This document shows, piece after piece, positions 49,039 through 58,302 of a stretch of 64,000 nt of DNA. The position numbers were made by a program, and so were the translations under genes. Position 1 is the first letter of the stretch; every line of letters begins with the position of its first letter. Below the pieces are notes generated by a model, which saw only the letters and a list, made by a program, of their open reading frames with translations, ran no database searches and was not told the origin of the DNA. The stretch is from Devosia elaeis. Lineage in GTDB: Bacteria; Pseudomonadota; Alphaproteobacteria; Rhizobiales; Devosiaceae. Where the stretch lies: contig NZ_LVVY01000064.1 of the NCBI RefSeq assembly GCF_001650025.1, positions 45,872 to 109,871 of the forward strand, given 5' to 3'.

Positions 49039-50289
49039 TCAGTTCGCCGGTTCAACCCCGGTCGGGCCGGTGCCGCGCGGCGGCTCCATGCGCTCCTGCT
49101 TGCGGTCCTCTTCTTCGTCGTCTTCGCGCTGCTCGCGGATCGCCTGGGCCGCATTGGCCAGCAATTCGTCGCGGTCGCTCATGTTGCGCGTGCGGCGCAC
49201 CGGGCGCCGCGGCTTGACGGGCCGGCTCGGCAGCGCATGGGTGATCAGCGATTGCGCGATCAAGAGCGTGGGCACGGCGACCAGCCCGCCCACCGGGCCC
49301 CAGGCCCAGATCCAGAAGGTGATGGAAAGGAAGATGATGAAGGGATTGAGCGTCAGCGTCCGCCCGATGAAATGCGGCGTGAAAATCTGCCCTTCGACGA
49401 AATTGATGCTGGCATAGCAGATCACCGGCAACAGGATGGCGAAGAGATCGGCCTGTGTGCCCAGCCCGACCGCCAGCAGCACGGTGATCATGATCGCCTG
49501 CCCCACATAGGGCACGTAGTTCAGCACGGCCGCCATGGCGCCCCAGAGCAGCGGTGAGGGCATGCCGATGGCCCACATGGCCAGCGTCACCGCCGTGCCG
49601 ACGCAGAGATTGATCACCGTGACCGACAGCAGGAAGCGGCTGACCTTGAGTTCCACGTCACGAAACACATGCGCCGTGCGCCAGCGCATGCGCCGCGTGA
49701 CGCACATGGAGAGCACCGACATGCGGATATGGTCGCGCGTGGCGACGAAGAAATAGAGGCTGGCCAGGAATATGGCGACCTGCGCCAGGACGGCCGGCGC
49801 CAGCATGGCCATGCCGGTCACCGCGCTGCCATCCTCCACTGTCACGCTCATGGCCTCGCCATTGCCCAGCACGGCGCCGATCTGCCCCTGGAAATCGCTG
49901 ATCGATTGCAGTGGCTCCTTGAGGCTGGCCAATTGCGTTTGCAGCTTTTCCCAGATCAGCGGCGCCCGCGCCACCCATTCGCTGAGGGGCACGGCGAACA
50001 GCGTCGCAAAGCCGGCAATGACCGCCAGCAGCAATAGCACGACCACCCCCGCCGAGAGCGCCGGCGGCACGCCCCAGCTCTCCACCTTGTCGGCCACCGG
50101 GCCGAACATCAGCCCGATGACGATGGCGAGCGTCACCGGCGCCAGGAAGACCTGCCCGGCCTGCAGAACCATCAGCAGGACCGCGAGACCGATGCCGACC
50201 ACGGCCAGCCGCGCCGCATTGTTGAGTACCCGCTCGAACTGGCTCTCGTTCATGTCGACAGGAGCGGCCTTGGCCCGGGGCTGAAGCAT
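49039..50289 (-). CDS. AI-2E family transporter (YdiK/PerM type)
   Basis: A 416-residue membrane protein of the AI-2E exporter family. About eight membrane segments are visible (LAVVGIGLAVLLMVLQAGQ, VTLAIVIGLMFGPVADKV, LSAGVVVLLLLAVIAGFATLF and more), with the family blocks LWGAMAAVLNYVPYVGQ and FVEGQIFTPHFIGRTLTLNP. The C-terminal 60 residues are charged and probably disordered (DEEEEDRKQ-like). The ATG at 50289 is my choice; MNESQFE at 50253 is a possible later start. Despite the family name, most members have no shown AI-2 role. Confidence 0.85.
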   Translation of the reverse strand: MLQPRAKAAPVDMNESQFERVLNNAARLAVVGIGLAVLLMVLQAGQVFLAPVTLAIVIGLMFGPVADKVESWGVPPALSAGVVVLLLLAVIAGFATLFAVPLSEWVARAPLIWEKLQTQLASLKEPLQSISDFQGQIGAVLGNGEAMSVTVEDGSAVTGMAMLAPAVLAQVAIFLASLYFFVATRDHIRMSVLSMCVTRRMRWRTAHVFRDVELKVSRFLLSVTVINLCVGTAVTLAMWAIGMPSPLLWGAMAAVLNYVPYVGQAIMITVLLAVGLGTQADLFAILLPVICYASINFVEGQIFTPHFIGRTLTLNPFIIFLSITFWIWAWGPVGGLVAVPTLLIAQSLITHALPSRPVKPRRPVRRTRNMSDRDELLANAAQAIREQREDDEEEDRKQERMEPPRGTGPTGVEPAN

Positions 50290-50425
50290 CGTTGATTCCA
50301 CGTGGGAGAGATGGCCTCTGAAACGTTCGGCACCGCGCTTTCGTTCCTGCGCCGCTGGCCCATCGACCATGGCGCGCCGCTTGGATAAGCTCGCGGCGAA
50401 TCCATTCCCTGCCAAAAGAAATTCC

Positions 50426-51367
50426 ATGCCCCGCAAGATCATCATCGATACCGATCCCGGCCAGGACGATGCCGTCGCCATCCTGCTCGCCCTCGCCTCT
50501 CCCGAGGAACTGGAAGTGCTCGGTATCGTCGCCGTGGCCGGCAATGTCGGCGTACAGCAGAACGCCATCAATGCCCGCAAGGTGGTGGAGCTGTCCGGCC
50601 GCACCGATATCCCGGTCTATGCCGGCTGCTCCCGCCCCATGCGCCGCCAATTGGTCACGGCCGAGCACGTGCATGGCGATACCGGCCTCAACGGCCCCGA
50701 CCTGCCCGAACCCACGATCCCGCTGCAGCCCCGGCATGGCGTCGACTACATTATCGAAACGCTGATGAATGCCGCGCCGAAAACCATCACGCTCTGCACG
50801 CTGGGGCCGCTGACCAATATCGCCATGGCCCTCGTCAAGGAGCCGGCCATTGCCGGCCGCATCCAGGAAATCGTCATGATGGGCGGCGCCTATTTCGAGG
50901 TGGGCAACATCACCCCGGCGGCCGAATTCAACATCTATGTCGATCCCGAGGCCGCCGACGTGGTCATGCGCTGCGGCGCGCCGATCACCATCCAGCCGCT
51001 CGACGTCACCCACATGATCCAGTCCACCCCGGCCCGTCTCGACGCCATCAAGGCGCTCGGCAACAGGAGCGGCCAGGCGGTCTATGACATGCTGACCTTC
51101 TCGGAGAGCTTCGATCTCAGGAAATATGGCTGGGACGGCGCGCCTCTCCACGACCCCACCGTCATCGCCTACCTGCTCCAGCCGGACCTGTTCGAAGGCC
51201 GCACCTGCAATGTCGCCATCGAAACGGCGAGCGAACTCACCATCGGCATGACCGTGGTGGATTACTGGCACGTGACCGACCGTCCCCACAACGCCACCTA
51301 TATGCGCTCCGGCAATGCCGGGGGGTTTTACAAGTTGCTGACGGAGCGGCTGGCCAGGCTGCCATAG
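50426..51367 (+). CDS. Nucleoside hydrolase (inosine-uridine type)
   Basis: A 313-residue ribonucleoside hydrolase. The calcium-binding cluster DTDPGQDDAVAILLAL (residues 7-22) and the later EFNIYVDPEAADVVMRCG block are hallmarks, with CTLGPLTNIAMAL between. It splits nucleosides to base and ribose in the cytoplasm; substrate range is not set by sequence. The ATG at 50426 begins MPRKIIIDTD, the usual family start. It is divergent from the AI-2E family gene. Confidence 0.93.
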   Translation: MPRKIIIDTDPGQDDAVAILLALASPEELEVLGIVAVAGNVGVQQNAINARKVVELSGRTDIPVYAGCSRPMRRQLVTAEHVHGDTGLNGPDLPEPTIPLQPRHGVDYIIETLMNAAPKTITLCTLGPLTNIAMALVKEPAIAGRIQEIVMMGGAYFEVGNITPAAEFNIYVDPEAADVVMRCGAPITIQPLDVTHMIQSTPARLDAIKALGNRSGQAVYDMLTFSESFDLRKYGWDGAPLHDPTVIAYLLQPDLFEGRTCNVAIETASELTIGMTVVDYWHVTDRPHNATYMRSGNAGGFYKLLTERLARLP

Positions 51368-51382
51368 GCTGGCCGCTCTTAT

Positions 51383-51509
51383 TCTTCTCCCCCTCGGGGA
51401 GAAGGTGGCGCGAAGCGCCGGATGAGGGGGATGCTACCGCGCGAGTGGAGGCATCCCCCTCACCCGTCTCGGCCTCCGGCCGATCCACCCTCTCCCCGAG
51501 GGGGAGAGG
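51383..51509. repeat. Palindromic repeat, CTCTCCCCGAGGGGGAG subtype
   Basis: An element of about 127 bases with TTCTCCCCCTCGGGGAGAA at the left, CACCCGTCTCGGCCTCCGGC inside, and CTCTCCCCGAGGGGGAGAGG at the right. The inner block is nearly identical, inverted, to the copy inside the kinase gene. It ends where the convergent ABC-F gene ends. Confidence 0.85.
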
Positions 51510-51516
51510 AACAGGA

Positions 51517-53100
51517 TCACCCGCCCAGCCGCACCTCCCGCTCCACCCCGATATTCTCAAGAAACGCCCGGTCGTGGCTGACCACCAGGAGCGCCCCGTC
51601 GAACGCCCTGAGACCGGCCTCAACCACTTCGATGGCGTTGATATCGAGGTGATTGGTCGGCTCGTCCAGCACCAGCAGCATGGGCGGCGTCCTGCCGCCC
51701 AGCGCGCAGGCAAGGCCCGCCCGCAGCATTTCGCCGCCGCTCAGCGTCTCCACCTTCTGCAAGGCCGCATCGTTGCGGAACATGAAGGCCGCCAGCACCG
51801 CCCGGCAATCCTGGATCGTGCTCTCGGGATTGAGCCGCCGGAAATTGTCGACGATGCTGTCCTCCCGCCGGAGCAGCGCCACCTGCTGGTCGAGCAGGGC
51901 CATCGGCCCGCCGATCTGCACCTGGCCCGCCAGCGCCGGCAATTCCCCGGTCAGCAATTTCAGGAGGCTGGTCTTGCCCACGCCATTGGGCCCGGTGATC
52001 GCCACGCGTTCGGGCCCGATCATGTCCATCGAAAAATCCCGGATCGCCGGGCGCTCCGCGTCGTGTCCGCCGGTCAGCCCGGTGGCGCGCAGCACCACTT
52101 TGCCCGCCGGCAATCCGCTGGGCGCCAGCTTCACGGCGAACGGGGTCAGCACCTCGATCCGGGCCCGCGCCGCCTGCGCCTGGGCCGCTGCGGCCTCGGC
52201 CTGCTTTTCCGCCAGCCGATCGAGCCCGCCCGCCGTTTCCTCGGCGCGGCGCTTCAGCCCGCCCATGACGATCTTGGGCATGTCGCCCCTGGCGCCCTTC
52301 CGCCGCCCGCCCGCATCACGCTTGTCCTGCTTTTCGCGCGCCTCCTGGGCCGCCTTGGCCGCCTCGCGGACCTGCCGCTCGGCCACGTCCAGGTCGTGCT
52401 GCGCCGCGGCCAGTTCCAGCGCCTTGCGCTCCCGGTAATGGCTCCAGTTCCCGCCATAGCTGGTCGCGCCCAGCCCCGTCAGCTCGACAATGGCATCCAT
52501 CTGCTCGAGCAGGGTCCGGTCATGGCTGATGACAATGGCCGCGCCGCGCCAGCGCGCCAGCATCTCCGCCACTGCCGCCCGGCCCGCTGTATCGAGATTA
52601 TTGGTCGGCTCGTCGAGGAGGATCAGGTCGGGCGCGTCGAACACCAGCGCGGCCAAGGCCGCGCGCGTACGCTGCCCGCCCGAAAGATGCGACAGCAGCG
52701 TCTGCGCGTTCACCTCAAGCTTGAGCGCCGCCAGGGCCTCCTCCAGCCGCGCCTCCAGCGTCCAGTCGGCCTCCGCCAGCTCGTCCGCATCGGCCTCCCC
52801 GTTCATGGCCTTCTCGAGCAAAGCCAGCCCGGCGCGCACCCCGAACAGGTCGGCAATGGTCTCGTCCGGCCCCGGCCGCACCTGCTGGCGCAGCATGCCG
52901 ATGCGGCCCGGCACGCTGATCGTGCCGCCGGATGGCGCCAATTCGCCGGTGATCAGGCGGAACAGCGTGGTCTTGCCCACGCCATTGCGGCCGACAAGCC
53001 CGGTGCGCCCGGGGCCGAAGCTCAGATCGAGATTGGAGAAAAGCGTGCGGCCGTCAGGGCCGGTATAGGTCAGTCGCGAAAGCGTAACGGATAAAGACAT
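51517..53100 (-). CDS. ABC-F family ATPase
   Basis: A 527-residue soluble protein with two ATP-binding cassettes. Walker A GRNGVGKTT and GPNGVGKTS, signatures LSGGQRTRAAL and LSGGEMLRAGLA, Walker B LILLDEPTNNLD and LLVLDEPTNHLD are complete. The charged linker (EAAKAAQEAREKQDKRDAGG) fits ABC-F proteins of the Uup/YheS-like or antibiotic resistance groups; it is not EttA, which is encoded at 5397. The ATG at 53100 gives MSLSVTLSRLTYTG, the natural cassette start. Role at the ribosome is inferred. Confidence 0.88.
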   Translation of the reverse strand: MSLSVTLSRLTYTGPDGRTLFSNLDLSFGPGRTGLVGRNGVGKTTLFRLITGELAPSGGTISVPGRIGMLRQQVRPGPDETIADLFGVRAGLALLEKAMNGEADADELAEADWTLEARLEEALAALKLEVNAQTLLSHLSGGQRTRAALAALVFDAPDLILLDEPTNNLDTAGRAAVAEMLARWRGAAIVISHDRTLLEQMDAIVELTGLGATSYGGNWSHYRERKALELAAAQHDLDVAERQVREAAKAAQEAREKQDKRDAGGRRKGARGDMPKIVMGGLKRRAEETAGGLDRLAEKQAEAAAAQAQAARARIEVLTPFAVKLAPSGLPAGKVVLRATGLTGGHDAERPAIRDFSMDMIGPERVAITGPNGVGKTSLLKLLTGELPALAGQVQIGGPMALLDQQVALLRREDSIVDNFRRLNPESTIQDCRAVLAAFMFRNDAALQKVETLSGGEMLRAGLACALGGRTPPMLLVLDEPTNHLDINAIEVVEAGLRAFDGALLVVSHDRAFLENIGVEREVRLGG

Positions 53101-53283
53101 GGATCGACGGAGTCCCAGTGGCAAGGCAGTTCGGCATTGCGGTTGGGATGCGATCCATTGGATACCGTCCGGTCGGGTTGCGATGGCTGAAACATAATCG
53201 TCTTCGCCGCCGCGTCAACCTCTCTGGCAAATTGCCGCGCACAAGCGTAGTGTCCGCCGGCTCTTTGCCCGGACACGCCCCGA

Positions 53284-53895
53284 ATGGATCTCTTCACCCT
53301 CGCCGCCTTCACCCTCGCCTATGCCATTGCCGTGCTGGTGCCCGGCCCCGGCGTCGCCGCCGTCGTCGCGCGCGCCCTGGGTGGCGGCTTCAAGGGCGCC
53401 TTCCCCATGGTGCTCGGCATCCTGGCGGGCGACCTGGTCTATTTCCTCTTCGCGGTTTTCGGCCTGGCCGCCATCGCCACCCATTTCGGCGCGGTCTTCA
53501 CCATCATCCGCTGGGCCGGCGCCGCCTATCTGCTCTACATCGCCTGGAAATTCTGGACCGCCCGGCCCGGCGCCGAACAGATGAAGCCCAGGAACGAGGA
53601 TGGCTGGAAGACCTTCTTGGCCGGCTTTTCCCTCACCATGGGCAATCCCAAGACCATCGTCTTCTACCTCGCCATCCTGCCCACCGTGGTGCCGCTGGGC
53701 GAGATGAATCCTCTCGCCTTCATCGAATTGACGGCCATCGTGGTCGTGGTGCTGCTGCTCATCGGCTGCGGCTATGCCTGGCTGGCCTCGGCGGCCCGCG
53801 ACATGTTCCGCAGCGAAAAGGCCCTGGGCCGGCTCAACAAGACCGCCGGCGCCATGATGGCCGGGGCGGCAGGGCTCGTGGTGCTGCAGCACTAG
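53284..53895 (+). CDS. LysE/RhtB family exporter
   Basis: A 203-residue exporter with about six membrane segments. LAYAIAVLVPGPGVAAVVARALGGG (about 10-34) holds the family's PGP motif, and FSLTMGNPKTIVFYLAILPT is the second conserved stretch. It likely exports amino acids or related small molecules. It is monocistronic, divergent from the ABC-F gene. Substrate unknown. Confidence 0.9.
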   Translation: MDLFTLAAFTLAYAIAVLVPGPGVAAVVARALGGGFKGAFPMVLGILAGDLVYFLFAVFGLAAIATHFGAVFTIIRWAGAAYLLYIAWKFWTARPGAEQMKPRNEDGWKTFLAGFSLTMGNPKTIVFYLAILPTVVPLGEMNPLAFIELTAIVVVVLLLIGCGYAWLASAARDMFRSEKALGRLNKTAGAMMAGAAGLVVLQH

Positions 53896-53958
53896 GCGGC
53901 CCGCGCCCCTCCGCCCGGCATTAACATCCTGTTAATGCCCAGGCTCCATCCTGTTCCC

Positions 53959-54180
53959 ATGACGATTTCGGGCCGGATCACGCGCTGGAACATGCATAAG
54001 CTCTCTTCCTATGAGCAGCTGCAATACCATCGCGAGCGCCGGACCAAGGCCCGCGAAGACATCGCCAAGATGAATTCGCAGGCCCAGGCCTTCAACAATA
54101 TCCAGGTGCAGAAATCCATTGCCATGGGCGACATCGTCTCCCGCGTGGCCATGGCCCGGATGGTCTCCAAGAAGGCCTGA
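53959..54180 (+). CDS. Small helical hypothetical protein
   Basis: A 73-residue basic, helix-forming protein (YEQLQYHRERRTKAREDIAKM, then FNNIQVQKSIAMGDIVSRVAMARM). No signal peptide or membrane segment. The start is uncertain: ATG 53959 or a later ATG at 53992 (MHKLSSYEQ). The pattern suits a small structural protein seen near flagellar or cell-envelope genes in some rhizobia, but I cannot name it. It faces the DUF2087 gene. Confidence 0.5.
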   Translation: MTISGRITRWNMHKLSSYEQLQYHRERRTKAREDIAKMNSQAQAFNNIQVQKSIAMGDIVSRVAMARMVSKKA

Positions 54181-54193
54181 ACGGGGCCTGGGA

Positions 54194-54715
54194 TCACGCC
54201 CCCTGCGGCGCGATCCGTTTCAGCAGCACCGAAAGCGCCGCCGGCGGCTTCTGCTCGATGCGACGGTAAATCCGGCCATCGGACGTGCGCGCCACATAGC
54301 CCATATCCACCAGCGCCCGGCGCAGCAGCGCATGATCGCCGAAACTGGCCCAGGCATTGAGCAGGCGCGTATTGTCCGCATCCGAATAATCGCGCCCCGT
54401 CTCCATCCGGCTCCACAAGGCCCACAGGCAAAGCGGCTGCTGGCTGCGCCGCGCCGGCCAGCGCAGCAACACGCCCTCGGCATCGAAATGCCGGCTGACC
54501 TTTTCGACCAGCACGAGATCGACCGGCTCGGCCGGCGGCGCTTCGGCGCTGGCGGCCTTGAAATGCTGGTAATTGCGGAACCCGGCGGCCCGCGCCAGCA
54601 TGTTCAGCATTTCGACATGGCTGGGCAGCGCACCAAGGCGACCGATCTGGTCACGCATGGTCCGGGCAAAGGCCGACAGATCGGCCACCATAAGGGAATG
54701 GATTTGTCTCGACAT
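54194..54715 (-). CDS. DUF2087 domain protein
   Basis: A 173-residue protein. The C-terminal half has the DUF2087 pattern: FDAEGVLLRWPARRSQQ, then GRDYSDADNTRLLNAWASF, then LLRRALVDMGYVARTSDGRIYRR. The N-terminal half has a helical segment (LSAFARTMRDQIGRL) and LARAAGFRNYQHFKAAS, which resembles a glyoxalase-related or HTH-like helper domain. DUF2087 is often fused to transcription regulators, so DNA binding is plausible. Stands alone. Confidence 0.8.
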   Translation of the reverse strand: MSRQIHSLMVADLSAFARTMRDQIGRLGALPSHVEMLNMLARAAGFRNYQHFKAASAEAPPAEPVDLVLVEKVSRHFDAEGVLLRWPARRSQQPLCLWALWSRMETGRDYSDADNTRLLNAWASFGDHALLRRALVDMGYVARTSDGRIYRRIEQKPPAALSVLLKRIAPQGA

Positions 54716-54911
54716 GGCTCATCCTCGAGCGTGCCCGCCCGCGCGATATCGCGGTGTCATGGTCGCCGGCCTGCGACGGAGCACGAAGGGGGAGTGCGTG
54801 TCGAATATCGGAACTGGGCAGGTTTAGCTTCCCTCGCGGGACGGCGACGCCTCGGTGAACTGCAGACCGTAACGCCGCTATAAACCCCACCCGACGCCGA
54901 AGCAAGCCACC

Positions 54912-55589
54912 TCAGCCCGGCCGCACCAGCCGGAACACGGCCTTGACCTCCCGGTAATAGTCGAGGTCATGGGCATAGCTGGTGGGCCAACGGTCCCGCT
55001 CATAGCGGATGAACCCTTCATAACCCAGCTTGCGGGCGGAGACGGCAAACCCCGCATCGAGGAAAAGCCGGGCATAATCGTCGATGGAGCGGTCGATGAT
55101 CCGGGTGCGGGTCCTCTCCTCCACGATCCGGCGCCAGGCATCCAGATCGGGATTGCCTTTATGGCAGCCGGTCACCGCGTAATAGACCCCGCCCGGCCGC
55201 AGCGATGCGAGCATCTGGTCGGCATGGCCCTTCAGATCCTCGATCAGGTAGATGACCTCGTGGCTGATCGCCAGATCGAAGACACCCATATCGGCGAGGG
55301 GCCTGTCCCCCACCTCGAAATGCAGCGGCAAGCCGGCGCTCTGGTCCCGGGCGGTCTCGATTGAAGAAGCGGCGATATCGATGCCGACGCCCTCGGCGAA
55401 GGGCCGCGTCGCATGCAGCAATCGCAACAACCCGCCCTGATTGCAGCCGAAATCGAGCACCCTGCACCCCGACAGGTCGGTTTCCGGCATGAGCCCGATC
55501 AGATGCCGCCAGACCGGCAAATGCCCGTCAGCCATGGCATTTTCGGCGCGGGCATCGTCATACCAGGTGCCTTTTGCTGTGTCCGTCAT
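54912..55589 (-). CDS. Class I SAM-dependent methyltransferase
   Basis: A 225-residue methyltransferase. Motif I is VLDFGCNQGGLLRLL, motif II is GVGIDIAASSIETAR, and FDLAISHEVIYLIED is motif III/IV. The substrate is unknown. The ATG at 55589 has a GGAG site 9 bases upstream; a GTG at 55604 is less likely. It is divergent from the ABC importer operon that follows. Confidence 0.82.
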   Translation of the reverse strand: MTDTAKGTWYDDARAENAMADGHLPVWRHLIGLMPETDLSGCRVLDFGCNQGGLLRLLHATRPFAEGVGIDIAASSIETARDQSAGLPLHFEVGDRPLADMGVFDLAISHEVIYLIEDLKGHADQMLASLRPGGVYYAVTGCHKGNPDLDAWRRIVEERTRTRIIDRSIDDYARLFLDAGFAVSARKLGYEGFIRYERDRWPTSYAHDLDYYREVKAVFRLVRPG

Positions 55590-55706
55590 CGCGTGAAACT
55601 CCACTTTTCCGATCCCTAACCCACAAAAATTCTTTAGGAAACCCTATTGCCATTTAAACAGAAACTCTTTTACAGTTTGAGCCATAGGGAACACAGAGGG
55701 ATCGTA

Positions 55707-56606
55707 ATGATCAAGTCAAACAGCCTTCACAGCCGCGCCAGCCTGGTGCTGATTGCCGGCCTCCTGACATCGGCCGCCGCCTTCGCGCAGGACTTCACCG
55801 TCGAGTCGCATATGCCGGCCAGCACCGATTGGGTCAGCTATCTGCCGGAAGACATCAAGGCGCGCGGCACGCTCAATGTCGGCACCACCGACGGCTATGC
55901 ACCCTGGATTTTCTTCGACACCCAGACCGGCGCGCCCAGCGGCGTCGATGCTGACATCATCAATGAGGCGGCCAAGCGCCTCGGCCTCACCGTCAACTGG
56001 AACGACATCCAGTTCGCCACCGGCATTCCCGGCGTCGAGTCCGGCCGCTACGACTTCTATATTAGCGCCATGGCTAACACCGTCGCGCGCGAAGAAGTGG
56101 TCAATTTCATTGCCTATTCCACCGAAGGCTCGGGTGTCATCGTCCCCAAGGGCAATCCGCTCGGCATCACCGAAATGGCAGACCTGTGCGGATTGCGCGT
56201 CATGGTGCAGACCGGCTCGCTCTTCCCCGGCATCATCGAAAAGCTGAACGCCGAAACCTGCGACACCCCCGTGGTGATGTCGGAAGCGCCCGATAAGGTC
56301 GCCCCGCTCCTCGCCATTGCCAGCGGCCAGGCCGACGCGACCATGCAAACCTTCGGCGTCTCTACCTATACGTTCGCTGCCGCGACGGAAGGCGTGCAGA
56401 CCCAGCTCGAAGTCTCCCCCGTGGAACGCTTCGCCCCGGCCAATCAGGGCATCGCCTTCTCCAAGCAGACCCCCGAGCTGATGGCGGCCGTCGCCGGCGC
56501 GCTGCAGAGCATGGTCGAAGACGGCACCTATCAGGAAATCTTCGACAAATGGGAGGTCGGTTCCTCGACCGTGGACCCGATCCTGCTCAACGCGCCGCTG
56601 CTTTAA
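55707..56606 (+). CDS. Amino-acid-type ABC transporter substrate-binding protein
   Basis: A 299-residue periplasmic binding protein of the polar amino-acid cluster (SBP type 3). It has a signal peptide (ASLVLIAGLLTSAAAFAQ). LNVGTTDGYAPWIFFDTQTG and GVDADIINEAAKRLGL form the first lobe; SGRYDFYISAMANTVAREE, GLRVMVQTGSLFPGIIEKLN and MVEDGTYQEIFDKW follow. It should bind an amino acid or conjugate, but sequence does not say which. It opens the operon with the PvcA-like gene; the ATG at 55707 begins the signal peptide. Confidence 0.9.
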   Translation: MIKSNSLHSRASLVLIAGLLTSAAAFAQDFTVESHMPASTDWVSYLPEDIKARGTLNVGTTDGYAPWIFFDTQTGAPSGVDADIINEAAKRLGLTVNWNDIQFATGIPGVESGRYDFYISAMANTVAREEVVNFIAYSTEGSGVIVPKGNPLGITEMADLCGLRVMVQTGSLFPGIIEKLNAETCDTPVVMSEAPDKVAPLLAIASGQADATMQTFGVSTYTFAAATEGVQTQLEVSPVERFAPANQGIAFSKQTPELMAAVAGALQSMVEDGTYQEIFDKWEVGSSTVDPILLNAPLL

Positions 56607-56633
56607 CACGCCCATCTCACCGGACCCACGACC

Positions 56634-57497
56634 ATGAGTCAGACTGAAACCCGGGCGGAGGACCTGCTTATCCATCGCAGGTCCGGCCCAAGGATCGTCA
56701 ACGCCATCATCGCGGTCATTGCCATAATCGTCGTGGCGGTCGCCGTGCAGGTTTTCATCGGAACCGGTCGTATCCGGTGGGATATCGTGTGGACCTATAT
56801 GTGGTCGCCGGCGCTGTTCAACGGCGTTGGCACCACCCTGATGCTGACCGGCGTATCGCTGGCCGGCTCGATCGTCCTGGGCACGATATTGGCGGCGATG
56901 CTGATCTCGAACAATGCCGTGCTCAAGCTGATCGCCTCCTCCTATATCTGGTTCTTCCGCGGCACGCCGCTGCTGGTGCAGATCGTGTTCTGGTTCAATC
57001 TCGGCCTCTTCCTGCCGACGATCGAATTGCCCTGGACCTCGATCAACACCAACCTGCTCATCACCCCCACCACCGCCGCGCTGCTCGGCCTCCTGCTCAA
57101 TGTCAGCGCCTTCATGTGCGAGGTGATCCGCGGCGGGCTGATTTCGGTGGACAAGGGCCAGACCGAGGCCGCGCTTTCCATCGGCATGACGCCGGTGCAG
57201 GCCCTGCTCCAGATCGTCCTGCCCCAGGCGGTGCGGGTGATCCTGCCTACGGCGGGCAACCTGGCCATCGACCTGCTCAAGACCACTTCGCTGGTCTATG
57301 TCATCGGCACCCGCGAAATCATGGGCTCCACCCAATCCATCGCCGCACAGACCTTCTATGTCATCGAGATGCTGGTGGTGGCATCGCTCTGGTACCTCAT
57401 CCTCGTGACCGTCGCGACGCTCCTCCAGGCGCAACTGGAAAAGCGCCTGGCGCGCAGCCAGGGCGCGGGCCCCGTCCAGATCGGCAAGGTGATCTGA
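56634..57497 (+). CDS. Amino-acid ABC transporter permease
   Basis: A 287-residue HisMQ-type permease. Membrane segments include IIAVIAIIVVAVAVQVFIG, TTLMLTGVSLAGSIVLGTILAAML and FLPTIELPWTSINTNL-adjacent helices; the family hallmark ASSYIWFFRGTPLLVQIVF and the EAA loop EAALSIGMTPVQALLQIVLPQ are intact. A single permease gene means it probably works as a homodimer. It is followed after 2 bases by the ATPase gene. Confidence 0.93.
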   Translation: MSQTETRAEDLLIHRRSGPRIVNAIIAVIAIIVVAVAVQVFIGTGRIRWDIVWTYMWSPALFNGVGTTLMLTGVSLAGSIVLGTILAAMLISNNAVLKLIASSYIWFFRGTPLLVQIVFWFNLGLFLPTIELPWTSINTNLLITPTTAALLGLLLNVSAFMCEVIRGGLISVDKGQTEAALSIGMTPVQALLQIVLPQAVRVILPTAGNLAIDLLKTTSLVYVIGTREIMGSTQSIAAQTFYVIEMLVVASLWYLILVTVATLLQAQLEKRLARSQGAGPVQIGKVI

Positions 57498-57499
57498 TC

Positions 57500-58294
57500 A
57501 TGCATAATCCATCTCCCGCCGATCGCAGCTTTCCCGACGGCATCGTCCGCATCCGCAATCTGCGCAAGTCCTTCAACGAGCACGAAGTGCTCAAGGGCAT
57601 CGACCTGAATGTCCGGAAGGGCGAGGCCGCCTTCATCATCGGCGCGTCCGGCTCGGGCAAGAGTACCCTGCTGCGCTGCGTCAACAGCCTCGAAACCTAC
57701 CAGGCCGGCGAACTCTGGGTGGAAGATTACCTGGTCGGCGCCGAGCGCTCAGGCAATCGCTGGGTCGAAGCCCGCGCCTCGACCACCGCCCGTCGCCGCT
57801 CGCAGATCGGCATGGTGTTCCAGCGCTTCAATCTCTTCCCCAACATGACCGCGCTCGAAAATGTAATTTCGGGCCTGGTCATGGTGCAGAAAATGCCGAA
57901 GGCCCAGGCGCGTGAGCGCGGCATGGATCTCCTGGCCAAGGTCGGGCTGGCCGAGCGCGCCGGCTCCTATCCCTCCCAGCTCTCCGGCGGCCAGCAGCAG
58001 CGCGTCGCCATTGCCCGCGCCATCGCCGCCAATCCGGCCGTCATTCTCTTCGACGAGCCGACCTCCGCGCTCGATCCCGAACTGGTGGGCGAAGTGCTCT
58101 CCGTCATGCGGGAGCTGATCAAGGAAGGCATGACCATGCTGATCGTCACCCACGAGATCAGCTTTGCCGAGGAAGTGGGCGACAGTGTCTATTTCATCGA
58201 CAAGGGCGTGGTCGCCGAACATGGCAGCCCCCAGCAGGTCATCCGCCAGCCGAGCCATCCCCGCACCATCGAATTCCTCGCCCGTATCCGCTGA
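57500..58294 (+). CDS. Amino-acid ABC transporter ATP-binding protein
   Basis: A 264-residue ATPase of the GlnQ/HisP group. Walker A GASGSGKST (48-56), Q-loop MVFQRFNLFPNMTALEN, signature LSGGQQQRVAIARAI and Walker B VILFDEPTSALDPEL are complete. It energises the importer with the preceding permease. The TGA ending the permease gene and this ATG are only 2 bases apart. Confidence 0.95.
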   Translation: MHNPSPADRSFPDGIVRIRNLRKSFNEHEVLKGIDLNVRKGEAAFIIGASGSGKSTLLRCVNSLETYQAGELWVEDYLVGAERSGNRWVEARASTTARRRSQIGMVFQRFNLFPNMTALENVISGLVMVQKMPKAQARERGMDLLAKVGLAERAGSYPSQLSGGQQQRVAIARAIAANPAVILFDEPTSALDPELVGEVLSVMRELIKEGMTMLIVTHEISFAEEVGDSVYFIDKGVVAEHGSPQQVIRQPSHPRTIEFLARIR

Positions 58295-58302
58295 GCATTT
58301 TC

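Noticed and set aside
54651..54905. Short minus-strand frame before the DUF2087 gene
   Set aside because: Composition fits a non-coding spacer; no signal, motif or ribosome-binding site.
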